This document shows, one piece after another, positions 36,169-44,407 of a stretch of 64,000 nt of DNA (its first letter is position 1; each line of letters opens with the position of its first letter). Below the pieces are notes generated by a model. That model ran no database searches. It saw only the letters and a list, made by a program, of their open reading frames with translations, and was not told where the DNA came from. This stretch comes from an uncultured Eubacteriales bacterium (lineage in GTDB: Bacteria; Bacillota; Clostridia; Peptostreptococcales; Anaerovoracaceae): positions 1-64,000 of the forward strand of contig UQNJ01000015.1 in assembly GCA_900542295.1 (NCBI GenBank). Reading direction: 5' to 3'. The translations under genes were made by a program, and so were the position numbers.

Positions 36169-36224
36169 TTTATTATAAAATAAAAAGAAAGAACGAGACC
36201 TTAGCATGATTCGAGGAGGATTTT

Positions 36225-38231
36225 ATGAAAAAAAGTATAAATAATGATTTTTTTAAGGAGTACATCAATGTTAAGGATATGAAGCCCAACGGAAACGGAC
36301 TCTTCTCCTTTGTAAGAGATGATGTAGTTATGGAAGAAGATAAGTATGTTTCTGATTTGTATCTGTTTGATATGAAGCAGAAGAAAATAAAAAAGCAGCT
36401 TACTTTTGATAAGACGGTAGGTATGCACGAATGGATAGACAGCGAAAATATAATTATTGCTAAGGCGATAGATGAAAGTGACCGGGAGGAACAGGAAAAG
36501 GGAATACCTCTTGTGGTTTTTTGCAAGCTTAATGTAAACACAGGAGAATATAAAGAACTGTTTAAAATTTATAAAGGCATATATAAGTTTTGCTGTATAG
36601 ACGAGGAGCGTTTCCTGTTTTTGGCAAGTGAAAGTCCTGTTCGTGATTCTTGGCTTGAGGAAGCAGAGGGCGACTGGGACAAATATATTGAAATTTCAGA
36701 AAGAGAAAAAAGATTTTTTGTTGCCGATGAAGTCCCTTTCTGGACCAATGACGCAGGATACTGCAACAAAGAAAGAGGGAGAGTTTATTATTATGAAAAC
36801 GGAGAACTTTCCTGCCTCACAGATGATGATATAAGCGTATTTGATATAAGTTCATATAAAGATGAATACGGACTGTTTTACGGCGTTGAGTCAGGCGGAA
36901 TACAGAGAACCGAGGGAAAGGTTTATAAAATCGATTACAAAACCAAGAAGGTCGAGGCTATAGATGAAAGCAACAGATATATATATACCAAAGTTCAGCC
37001 GGTAGATTCGTCACATGTTATGCTTGGAAGAAATGATAGAGCATTACATGGAGAATACCAGAATGAATATATTGACATTCTTAATTTAAAAACAGGCGAG
37101 TTTACAAGAAACAACAAGAATGCAGATATTCATTTTTATGATAATGTTCTAACTGATGTTACATATCTGAGCGGATGGCTCAACAAGATTACGGTAACAG
37201 ATAAGGGTATTGTGTATATAAGTACGAGAGGCGGAAGCTCCAATCTGTATTTTTCCGAGTTTGGCAATGATAATATGATTCCTCTTACAGTAGAGAACGG
37301 CAAGATATTAGATTACTTTATTGAAGGTGATAAGATATATATGTCGGCAATGAGGGGGCTTGACGGAGGAGAATTTTATATTCTGGATCCAAAGACCGGC
37401 GAAGAAGAAAGAATAAGCGAATTTAACACACGATTACAGGATGAATTTGATTTTCCTGAAATAGAAGAATGTAATTTTGTCAATTCAGATGGTATAAGTA
37501 TAGACGGTTGGGTAATGAAACCCGTTAATTTTGAAAAAAATCGAAAATATCCGGCGATTCTGTTTATACACGGAGGTCCGGGTTCGGCATACGGACCTGT
37601 TGCAATGCATGAAATGTTCGTTATGTGTAAGGAGGGCTGGGGTGTTATATTCTGTAACCCAAGAGGCTCTGAGGGTAAGGGCGGAGATTTTGCCGATATA
37701 AGAACGAAATGGGGAACTGTAGATTACAGAGACTTTATGGAATTCACCGACAATGCGATAGAGAAAAATTCGTGGATAGATGAAGAAAGAATCGGTATCA
37801 CGGGAGGTTCATACGGCGGTATAATAACCAACTGGATTATAGGCCATACAGACAGATATAAAGCAGCTATTTCAGACAGATGTGTATCTAATTTAATGAG
37901 TGACTTTTCCATGTCGGACATAGGCTTCCCTTGCAATAAGGATACATACGGCACAACGCCTTGGGAAAACCCTGAATTCCTTTGGGATAGTTCTTCTCTA
38001 AAATATGCTCCGTTTATAAAGACTCCGGTTCTTTTCATTCACGGAGTTGAAGATTACAGATGTACTTATGACCATGCATTGCAGCTTCACAGCGCAATAA
38101 CCTATTTTGGGGGAACATCAAAAGTATTTGCAGTTAAAGGTGAAACCCATGAGCTTTGCAGAAGCGGCTCTCCACTAAACAGGGAGCGCAGAATAGTTGA
38201 AATGGTTAAATGGTTTAGAAAGTATCTATAG
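36225..38231 (+). CDS. S9-family serine peptidase (acylaminoacyl/oligopeptidase type)
   Basis: Alpha/beta-hydrolase oligopeptidase preceded by a beta-propeller. Residues 1-400 form the propeller with recurring YLFDMKQKKIKKQLT-type blades; the hydrolase follows. HGGPGSAYG marks the oxyanion region, and the triad is Ser529 in GGSYGG, Asp610 in HGVEDYRC and His642 in GETHELC. No signal peptide is seen, so it acts on short peptides in the cytoplasm. 668 aa. GAGGAGG (36211-36217) precedes the ATG. First gene of an operon with an MFS permease, a MocR-like regulator and an M20 amidohydrolase. Confidence 0.93.
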   Translation: MKKSINNDFFKEYINVKDMKPNGNGLFSFVRDDVVMEEDKYVSDLYLFDMKQKKIKKQLTFDKTVGMHEWIDSENIIIAKAIDESDREEQEKGIPLVVFCKLNVNTGEYKELFKIYKGIYKFCCIDEERFLFLASESPVRDSWLEEAEGDWDKYIEISEREKRFFVADEVPFWTNDAGYCNKERGRVYYYENGELSCLTDDDISVFDISSYKDEYGLFYGVESGGIQRTEGKVYKIDYKTKKVEAIDESNRYIYTKVQPVDSSHVMLGRNDRALHGEYQNEYIDILNLKTGEFTRNNKNADIHFYDNVLTDVTYLSGWLNKITVTDKGIVYISTRGGSSNLYFSEFGNDNMIPLTVENGKILDYFIEGDKIYMSAMRGLDGGEFYILDPKTGEEERISEFNTRLQDEFDFPEIEECNFVNSDGISIDGWVMKPVNFEKNRKYPAILFIHGGPGSAYGPVAMHEMFVMCKEGWGVIFCNPRGSEGKGGDFADIRTKWGTVDYRDFMEFTDNAIEKNSWIDEERIGITGGSYGGIITNWIIGHTDRYKAAISDRCVSNLMSDFSMSDIGFPCNKDTYGTTPWENPEFLWDSSSLKYAPFIKTPVLFIHGVEDYRCTYDHALQLHSAITYFGGTSKVFAVKGETHELCRSGSPLNRERRIVEMVKWFRKYL

Positions 38232-38241
38232 GAGGTCTGAC

Positions 38242-39501
38242 ATGACAATAAAGAAAGACAGCATGATATATAAGTATATTATGATATTGATTGCAACATG
38301 TACAACCGTGGTTTATTTCATACCTTACGCATGCTATGATTTTTATAATCATTTTCTTGAAACTTATAATATAACTGACGGTCAGGCAGGTGAACTGCTT
38401 TCTTTCTTCGGGATTACCGCAGTTATAGGCTATTTTATAGGCGGATGGATAGCAGACAGATTCAATCCGAAAAGCCTCGTCGTCATGTCGGCAGTCTTAA
38501 CGGCAGCAGCAGGAACTGTCGTGGCTTTTTCCTCTTCATTTACGGTGCTCAAGATCATGTACTTTATTTTCGGAATAACGAGTACCTGCATGCATTGGAG
38601 CGCTTTTCTCAAGCTTATAAAAAATATCGGGAGTGATGAAGAACAGGGAAGGTTGTTCGGCTTTTACAACTTCGCTTTCGGCCTTATAGGAGTTGCCTGC
38701 ACTTACCTTATATTAGGCATGATGGAAACCGCCCTTGCGAAGTATGAATTCAGAGGCGGAATGATGATATACTGTGTGATATCAATAATATTTGGAATAT
38801 TAACATGGATATTTGTTCCATATGATGAAGAGAAAGCAAAGTCAAGAGAAAGTGCGGATGACAAGATTGATCTGAAGCTTGTGGGAAAGGTTTTAAAGAT
38901 GCCGATAACATGGTATTTGGGTCTTTTTACACTGGGATATTTTCTTATAAGGTCAACAATTCCGTATCTTAATCCATATATGACAGATGCTTTTGGAATA
39001 TCCGTGGGAGTAGCGGCTCTACTTACGAACACACTTAGAAGCGGTATGAATCTTGTGTCGGGACCGATAGGCGGATTCTTCATAGATAAGCTTAAGAGTT
39101 CCACTAAGGTGGTTATGGCAGGAAGCTTGGGAACACTTGTGTTTACAGTTGTACTCATGATGGTGCCTCAACAGCATAATATGATAACACTGCTGATGGT
39201 TACCTGTGTTATATTACTTCTGTTTTCTTATGTAAACTCAACTGCCCTTTATACTCCTGTCACAGAAGCAAAAGTGCCTTTCCGCTATGTCGGGACTGTT
39301 TTAGGCGTTGCTTCTGCCATCGGATATTCTTCGGATATATGGCTCTACAATGTATGCGGTTCATGGCTCGATGCGTTTGGAAATGCAGGATATAAATATA
39401 TATGGATGCTTCAGGGTGGAGGCGCAGTTATGATGATGATAACAGGTCTTTTGATGGCAGGGCTGTACAGAAAAGCTCAAAACTCAGATGAAAAGGATTG
39501 A
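38242..39501 (+). CDS. MFS transporter
   Basis: Second MFS permease of the cluster, 419 aa, about twelve helices. GGWIADRFNPKSL after helix 2 is the A-motif; GGFFIDKLKSSTK is its counterpart in the second half. I start at ATG 38242, where AGGAGG lies in the preceding stop region; the longer frame begins inside the peptidase gene. Placed between an oligopeptidase and an M20 amidohydrolase, it probably imports a substrate of one of them, or exports a product; that is inference. Confidence 0.88.
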   Translation: MTIKKDSMIYKYIMILIATCTTVVYFIPYACYDFYNHFLETYNITDGQAGELLSFFGITAVIGYFIGGWIADRFNPKSLVVMSAVLTAAAGTVVAFSSSFTVLKIMYFIFGITSTCMHWSAFLKLIKNIGSDEEQGRLFGFYNFAFGLIGVACTYLILGMMETALAKYEFRGGMMIYCVISIIFGILTWIFVPYDEEKAKSRESADDKIDLKLVGKVLKMPITWYLGLFTLGYFLIRSTIPYLNPYMTDAFGISVGVAALLTNTLRSGMNLVSGPIGGFFIDKLKSSTKVVMAGSLGTLVFTVVLMMVPQQHNMITLLMVTCVILLLFSYVNSTALYTPVTEAKVPFRYVGTVLGVASAIGYSSDIWLYNVCGSWLDAFGNAGYKYIWMLQGGGAVMMMITGLLMAGLYRKAQNSDEKD

Positions 39502-39529
39502 TTATGCTTGATTGCGATTGGAGATTTTA

Positions 39530-40978
39530 ATGAAGATATCGATTAGCAGAAACAACGACACACCTCTTTATATTCAGATTAAGAATAATATAAAGGAAAA
39601 AATAATTTCAGGCAGGCTTCCGACAGGCCTTAAACTGCCGCCGGAGAGAACTGTTGCAGAAGAGATTGATGTATCAAGAAATACTGTGGTTAGGGCATAT
39701 CAGGAGCTTATAGCAGAAGGGTTTGTTGTGGTGTCAAATAAGCCAAAAGGTTATTTTGTACGGGAAGTAATAAAACCGGTTTATGAAACAGTACTTCACC
39801 CTCTTGCAAATATGCGCAGATATAATTATACGGAAAAAGAAGCTCTTTTTGAAGATCTTTTTCGTCGTTCGACTGCAAGTGAATATGTATCTCTTGCAGG
39901 CATAAATGTAAATATGCCTGATCCTGACGATTTTTCTGTCAATTGCAGAGATCTTTACAGCTGTGACGAAAACGAGGCAAACAGATTGAAACGAAACATA
40001 TGTAAACTGCTTGCTGCAAAGGACATATTCTTAAGCGAAAAAAACATACAGCTGGTGTCGGAAACAACGCAGGCATTAGGATATATAATGAGCCTATATC
40101 TGCGTGACGGTGACACTGTAATCGTAGAGGAACCGGTTGTGGCAGGTACTGTAAATGTTATCAGGAATAAAGGTGCCAATGTAGTTTGTGTAAAGATGAA
40201 TGAAGACGGTATGGATCTTGAAGATTTGCAAAGACTTATTGAAACTTACTGCCCGCGATTTATATATACAATGCCGAACCTGCATAACCCTACAGGTATA
40301 ACAATGACATTGGAAAAAAGGCTTAAGCTTCTTGAAATATGCAAGAGCAAGAATGTACCGATAATAGAAGAAAATTCTCTGGGAGATTTCAGATATGAGG
40401 GAAGCGAGCTGCCGTCGCTTTATTCCCTTGATAAAAACAGAATAGTATTATATGTAGATACTTTCAACCTCACATTTTTGCCGGGTATAAATACTGCCTT
40501 TGTAGCAGGTCCGGCAGAAACTGTTGAAATGATAGGAAGGCTCATAGTAACCGAGCAGAATACAATATACAAAATATCCCATGCGCTTTTGAACAGATTT
40601 ATTGAAAGCGGACAAATGGAGAAAAGAAAAGAAAGACTTGTGGAGCATTATAAAAGACAGTTAAATATGATGTACAGCAAGCTTTTGTCTCTTAAAGAAT
40701 ACGGTCTGTCTTTTGAAAAACCTGAAGGAGGGCTGTATATATGGTGCAAGCTTCCCGAGGATGTCAATGAAAAAAAGCTTTTTATCACAGCGGGAGATAA
40801 AGGTCTTTTATATATGCCGGGAAGCGTGTTTTTCCCTTACGGTTACAGTGGAAGCGGATATATAAGATTGTGTTTTTCAAATGTGTCGGAAGAAGATATT
40901 GACCGAGGTATAGATATTCTAAAAGAATCTATGGAAATAAGCAGAGACTGCTTTAATAATTATAAAATAAAATCATAA
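39530..40978 (+). CDS. MocR/GabR-like regulator with degenerate PLP site
   Basis: GntR-type winged helix (residues about 5-75: PLYIQIKNNIKEKIISGRLP in part, LPPERTVAEEIDVSRNTVVRAY in part) joined to an aminotransferase-fold domain. In GabR, Asp279, Tyr281, Lys312 and Arg319 hold PLP; with a constant offset of two the equivalents here are Glu281, Ser283, Leu314 (in DTFNLTFLPGIN) and Asn321. Lys to Leu removes the Schiff base. Arg446 in YIRLCFS, probably the carboxylate-binding Arg, is kept, as is NLHNPTG. So it likely senses a ligand without PLP. GGAG precedes ATG 39530. 482 aa. Operon with peptidase, MFS and amidohydrolase. Confidence 0.88.
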   Translation: MKISISRNNDTPLYIQIKNNIKEKIISGRLPTGLKLPPERTVAEEIDVSRNTVVRAYQELIAEGFVVVSNKPKGYFVREVIKPVYETVLHPLANMRRYNYTEKEALFEDLFRRSTASEYVSLAGINVNMPDPDDFSVNCRDLYSCDENEANRLKRNICKLLAAKDIFLSEKNIQLVSETTQALGYIMSLYLRDGDTVIVEEPVVAGTVNVIRNKGANVVCVKMNEDGMDLEDLQRLIETYCPRFIYTMPNLHNPTGITMTLEKRLKLLEICKSKNVPIIEENSLGDFRYEGSELPSLYSLDKNRIVLYVDTFNLTFLPGINTAFVAGPAETVEMIGRLIVTEQNTIYKISHALLNRFIESGQMEKRKERLVEHYKRQLNMMYSKLLSLKEYGLSFEKPEGGLYIWCKLPEDVNEKKLFITAGDKGLLYMPGSVFFPYGYSGSGYIRLCFSNVSEEDIDRGIDILKESMEISRDCFNNYKIKS

Positions 40979-40994
40979 GAGGTTTTGAAGATAT

Positions 40995-42281
40995 ATGAAC
41001 GAGATAATTAAAAACAGAAGAGAATTTCATAAGTATGCGGAAACGAGCTGGGATGAAGTAAGAACCAGCGCAAGGATTGCACAGATTCTTGAAGGTTACG
41101 GAGTAAAGAAGCTGTTTATGGGAACAGAGGCAGTAAATAAGGATACTCTTAAATATCCCATTGAGCTTTCAGAAAAGCGGAGAGAAGATAATATTAAAAG
41201 AGCCGTTCTGCAAGGAGCATCGGAAGAATATGTCAAGAGAACCGATGGGTATCCGGGCGTTGTTGCCGTAATTGATACACAAAAGCCGGGACCGTCTTTT
41301 GCACTTAGGTTCGACATAGACTGCCTTCCCTATGAGGAGGAATGTGATATTGAAGCTTCTGCACAGAAGAATGGCTATAAGTCTGTAAACAGCGGATGTG
41401 CACATGCGTGCGGTCATGATGCGCATACGGCAATAGGTCTTGAACTTGCACGCAGAATTACAGAAAACATCGATCAGTATGCAGGCATAATAAAGATTAT
41501 ATTTCAGCCGGCCGAAGAAACCACACTTGGCGCAGCTTCTATAGTTGATAAAGGACATCTTGATGATATAGACTATTTTATTGCAGTTCATCTTGCATTG
41601 TCAGCGGAAAATGTACCGTTACCTTCCCATACTGTGGCATGCGGAGTAAAGGATTTTATGAGTTGCAGAGCTCTTGATGTTACTTTTCACGGCAAGGCAG
41701 CTCACCCTTGCGGAGCAGCACAAGAAGGTAAAAATGCTCTTCTGGCCGCATGCAGTGCTGCATTGAATCTTCACAGCATAGCCCATCATGAAAAAGGTCT
41801 TTGCAGAGTCAATGTAGGCAGGATAGAGGGTGGAGTATGTACGAATACTATAGCTCCCGAATGTACGATAGAGCTGGAATACAGGGGGCAGTATAAAGAG
41901 ATTACCGATTATTTAACAAAAAGAGTTTTTGATATTCTTGACGGAAGTGCTCGTGCTTATGACCTTAAATACACCTATGTCGACCACGGAGAGGTACCTG
42001 CCGGTTGCAGTGACGATGAACTTATGGAGGTTGTAAAGCAGGCGGCTGAAGTTGTTCCTTGGTTTGAAAAAATATATTTTGAAGGAAATTTAGGAGGAAC
42101 AGACGATGCAGCTGTTATGATGAACAAAGTTCAGGAACAGGGAGGTATGGGTGTTTATATAGGAATTGGTACAGATATAACCAATCCTCTGCATCACCCG
42201 GCATTCGATTTTGACGAAGAGTGTCTTGAGGCTGCGGTAGAGCTGCTGGAAGAGACTATCAAGATTTTGATTATGAATTGA
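40995..42281 (+). CDS. M20-family amidohydrolase/metallopeptidase
   Basis: Zinc- or manganese-dependent amidohydrolase of the M20D type (relatives: aminobenzoyl-glutamate hydrolase AbgA/AbgB, aminoacylases). ALRFDIDCLPYEE and GCAHACGHDAHTAIGL carry metal ligands, QPAEETTLGA the catalytic Glu, FHGKAAHPCGAAQEGKNAL the dimerisation-domain motif, and PLHHPAFDFDEE the terminal metal ligand. An insertion near residues 45-80 is longer than in short M20D members and resembles AbgA/AbgB. 428 aa, cytoplasmic. Last gene of the peptidase operon; a terminator follows at 42402-42437. Confidence 0.9.
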   Translation: MNEIIKNRREFHKYAETSWDEVRTSARIAQILEGYGVKKLFMGTEAVNKDTLKYPIELSEKRREDNIKRAVLQGASEEYVKRTDGYPGVVAVIDTQKPGPSFALRFDIDCLPYEEECDIEASAQKNGYKSVNSGCAHACGHDAHTAIGLELARRITENIDQYAGIIKIIFQPAEETTLGAASIVDKGHLDDIDYFIAVHLALSAENVPLPSHTVACGVKDFMSCRALDVTFHGKAAHPCGAAQEGKNALLAACSAALNLHSIAHHEKGLCRVNVGRIEGGVCTNTIAPECTIELEYRGQYKEITDYLTKRVFDILDGSARAYDLKYTYVDHGEVPAGCSDDELMEVVKQAAEVVPWFEKIYFEGNLGGTDDAAVMMNKVQEQGGMGVYIGIGTDITNPLHHPAFDFDEECLEAAVELLEETIKILIMN

Positions 42282-42656
42282 GAGCCGGATGTAAAATATA
42301 AAATGTACAGTGCAAAAAGTAAAATGTATAAAATAAAGTGTGAAATGTATACTGTATAGTATATGTCGGTTCTTTAATATATCGATCCTTCAACAAAAAT
42401 AGGGATGGCTGAAAAAGATTTCGGCCGTCCCGTTTTTCTTTTGCGAGGCTTGTTCTTCCTGATAAAAAGCCGCACAGTTGACTATAGACCACAATTCATA
42501 ATTCACAATTCCTGTGATTCACAAAGTTAGGCGGTTCATACAGTTCAGCCCGGCTAAGTGTTACAGTTCACATATCTGCTTTCCATGCCTACAGTAAATT
42601 ATATGATTTAATAATATAATTTCACAAAATTTACACAAAAAACTTCCAAAATGATG
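42282..42656. other. intergenic stretch before the heat-shock operon
   Basis: No gene seen. 42290-42355 consists of degenerate repeats of AAAATGTA/AAAATATA words, and 42490-42575 of TTCACA/CAGTTCA words similar to those at 26600-26700. The amidohydrolase terminator (42402-42437) lies inside. Confidence 0.5.
42402..42437 (+). terminator. terminator after the amidohydrolase operon
   Basis: GGGATGGC (42402-42409) pairs with GCCGTCCC (42424-42431) with one T-G pair, followed by GTTTTT. Confidence 0.8.
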
Positions 42657-42684
42657 TTGACTTTGATACTGCCGGTGGTATAAT
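42657..42684 (+). promoter_or_regulatory. sigma-A promoter of the hrcA operon
   Basis: TTGACT (42657-42662) and TATAAT (42679-42684) with 16-base spacing. The CIRCE operator begins 13 bases after the -10 box, so HrcA binding would cover the transcription start. Confidence 0.85.
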
Positions 42685-42696
42685 CAATTATAGTGA

Positions 42697-42723
42697 TTAG
42701 CACTCCAAAAGGATGAGTGCTAA
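42697..42723. promoter_or_regulatory. CIRCE operator (HrcA binding site)
   Basis: TTAGCACTC-N9-GAGTGCTAA, a perfect match to the CIRCE consensus. It controls the hrcA-grpE-dnaK(-dnaJ) operon through HrcA, which is encoded first, giving the classical class I heat-shock feedback loop. Confidence 0.97.
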
Positions 42724-42786
42724 CAAACGAAAGCCGGTAGAAATTCTTTATGAAAAGAAAGACTTGAGCTTTAAGGAGGTGAGCCG

Positions 42787-43836
42787 ATGGAACTGACTGA
42801 GAGAAAACTTAAAATTTTGCAGGCTATAATCAGCGATTATGTTAAAACGGCTGAACCTGTCGGCTCAAGAACAATATCAAAGAAATATGATCTGGGTGTA
42901 AGTCCTGCTACTGTCAGAAATGAGATGGCAGATTTGGAAGAGATGGGATATCTTACACATCCTCATACATCAGCAGGCAGAGTACCGTCAGATGCTGCAT
43001 ACAGACTTTATGTAAATGCATTGATGGAAAAAAAAGAGCTGAGCCGTGAAGAAAAGAATGTGATAGCAGAAAGGCTTCATGCAAATGTCAATGAGTTTGA
43101 AAAGACTATAGAACATGCGGCTACAGTACTTTCCGAGATAACAAACTTAACATCTTTTGCTCTCACACCGTCACAGAACGAAGATGCGCTTAAGTTTATA
43201 AATCTGCTTCCTGTAGACAAGAATACGGTAGTCATGATGATAGTTTCCGAAAGCGGCAAAATTTCCAACAGAGCCATCAATGTAAAAGTACCGTATACAG
43301 AAGAAAACTTGCAGCTTCTTGCAAAGACAATGACATATAATTATAAAGGCAGAAGCATAAGTGATGTTCTCACAAACAATATAATAGAAAGTTTTTATAC
43401 TGATATAGCGGCAATGAGCGGACTTGAAAAGGATGTAATGCCCAACTTCATGAAAACTCTTGAGGATATGCTCAATGTCAACTTATATATGGAAGGTCTT
43501 ACTAATATATTTGATATTCCTGAATACAACGATTTGCAGAAGGCCAAGAGCTTTATAGAAATGCTCAGTCAGAAAGAGGATTTTACAAGGAAGCTTATGG
43601 AAAGAGAAGATGGTGTAATCGTAACAATCGGTGAGGAAAATGCAGACGATATAATGAATAATTGCGCTCTTATTACTGCAAGCTATCACATAGACGGCAA
43701 ATTAGTGGGAAAGATAGGCGTTATAGGGCCTACAAGAATGAGATACAGTGAAGTTACATCAATAGTTGAATATTTGACTGATAATTTGAGTAAAACATTT
43801 AAGCTCGAAAGCGGAGGTAATGAGGAAGATGAGTGA
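42787..43836 (+). CDS. hrcA: heat-inducible transcription repressor HrcA
   Basis: Repressor of class I heat-shock genes; its folding depends on the GroE chaperonin. An N-terminal winged helix (residues about 3-75: LTERKLKILQAII, EPVGSRTISKKYDLGVSPATVRNEM in part, HTSAGRVPSDAAYR) precedes a GAF-like domain. 349 aa, normal. AAGGAGG is just upstream. The perfect CIRCE site in front of it is its own operator. Overlaps grpE by eight bases. Confidence 0.96.
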   Translation: MELTERKLKILQAIISDYVKTAEPVGSRTISKKYDLGVSPATVRNEMADLEEMGYLTHPHTSAGRVPSDAAYRLYVNALMEKKELSREEKNVIAERLHANVNEFEKTIEHAATVLSEITNLTSFALTPSQNEDALKFINLLPVDKNTVVMMIVSESGKISNRAINVKVPYTEENLQLLAKTMTYNYKGRSISDVLTNNIIESFYTDIAAMSGLEKDVMPNFMKTLEDMLNVNLYMEGLTNIFDIPEYNDLQKAKSFIEMLSQKEDFTRKLMEREDGVIVTIGEENADDIMNNCALITASYHIDGKLVGKIGVIGPTRMRYSEVTSIVEYLTDNLSKTFKLESGGNEEDE

Positions 43837-44392
43837 CGAAGCCAAGAAGAGAGCAGAAGAAAACGAAGCTGCTGTCAACGAGAAGGAAAATATGAAAACT
43901 GAAACGGAAAACGAAGGGGAAGAGGTAAGACAGGAAACCGCAGAAGAGACGGAAAACCAAGAAGAAAAAAGCGACCCGGAAGAAGAGGCGCTTAATACGA
44001 AGTACCTTAGACTGATGGCGGATTTCCAGAATTTCAAACGCAGAACAGAAAAAGAAAAGAATGACATTTATGCATTTGCCAATGAAAAAATCATCAGCGA
44101 ATTGCTTAATGTAATAGATAACTTTGAGAGAGCACTGGCCGCAGGCAATGCGGAAGACAGCTTTGTCAAAGGCATGGAATTGATTCTGAAACAGCTCCTT
44201 GATGTGCTTGCAAAAGCAGGAACAAGTGAGATTGCAGCATTGGGAGAGGATTTTGACCCTAACTTCCATAATGCGGTGATGATGGAGGACTCATCTGAGT
44301 ACGAAAGCGGAAAAGTAACAGAAGTTCTTCAGAAGGGGTATATTTTAAATAACAGAGTAATAAGACCTTCGATGGTGAAGGTTGCTAACTAA
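43829..44392 (+). CDS. grpE: nucleotide exchange factor GrpE
   Basis: Releases ADP from DnaK. A long acidic N-terminal segment (about 50 residues, very Glu/Lys-rich) precedes the coiled coil and the beta-sheet head with the family signature near the C terminus: NAVMMEDSSEYESGKV in part, VLQKGYILNNRVIRPSMVKVAN in part. I take the ATG at 43829 rather than 43820, since GGAGG (43813-43817) is too close to the latter. 187 aa. Start overlaps the hrcA stop, implying coupled translation. Confidence 0.94.
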   Translation: MSDEAKKRAEENEAAVNEKENMKTETENEGEEVRQETAEETENQEEKSDPEEEALNTKYLRLMADFQNFKRRTEKEKNDIYAFANEKIISELLNVIDNFERALAAGNAEDSFVKGMELILKQLLDVLAKAGTSEIAALGEDFDPNFHNAVMMEDSSEYESGKVTEVLQKGYILNNRVIRPSMVKVAN

Positions 44393-44407
44393 CAGGAGGA
44401 ATGAAAA

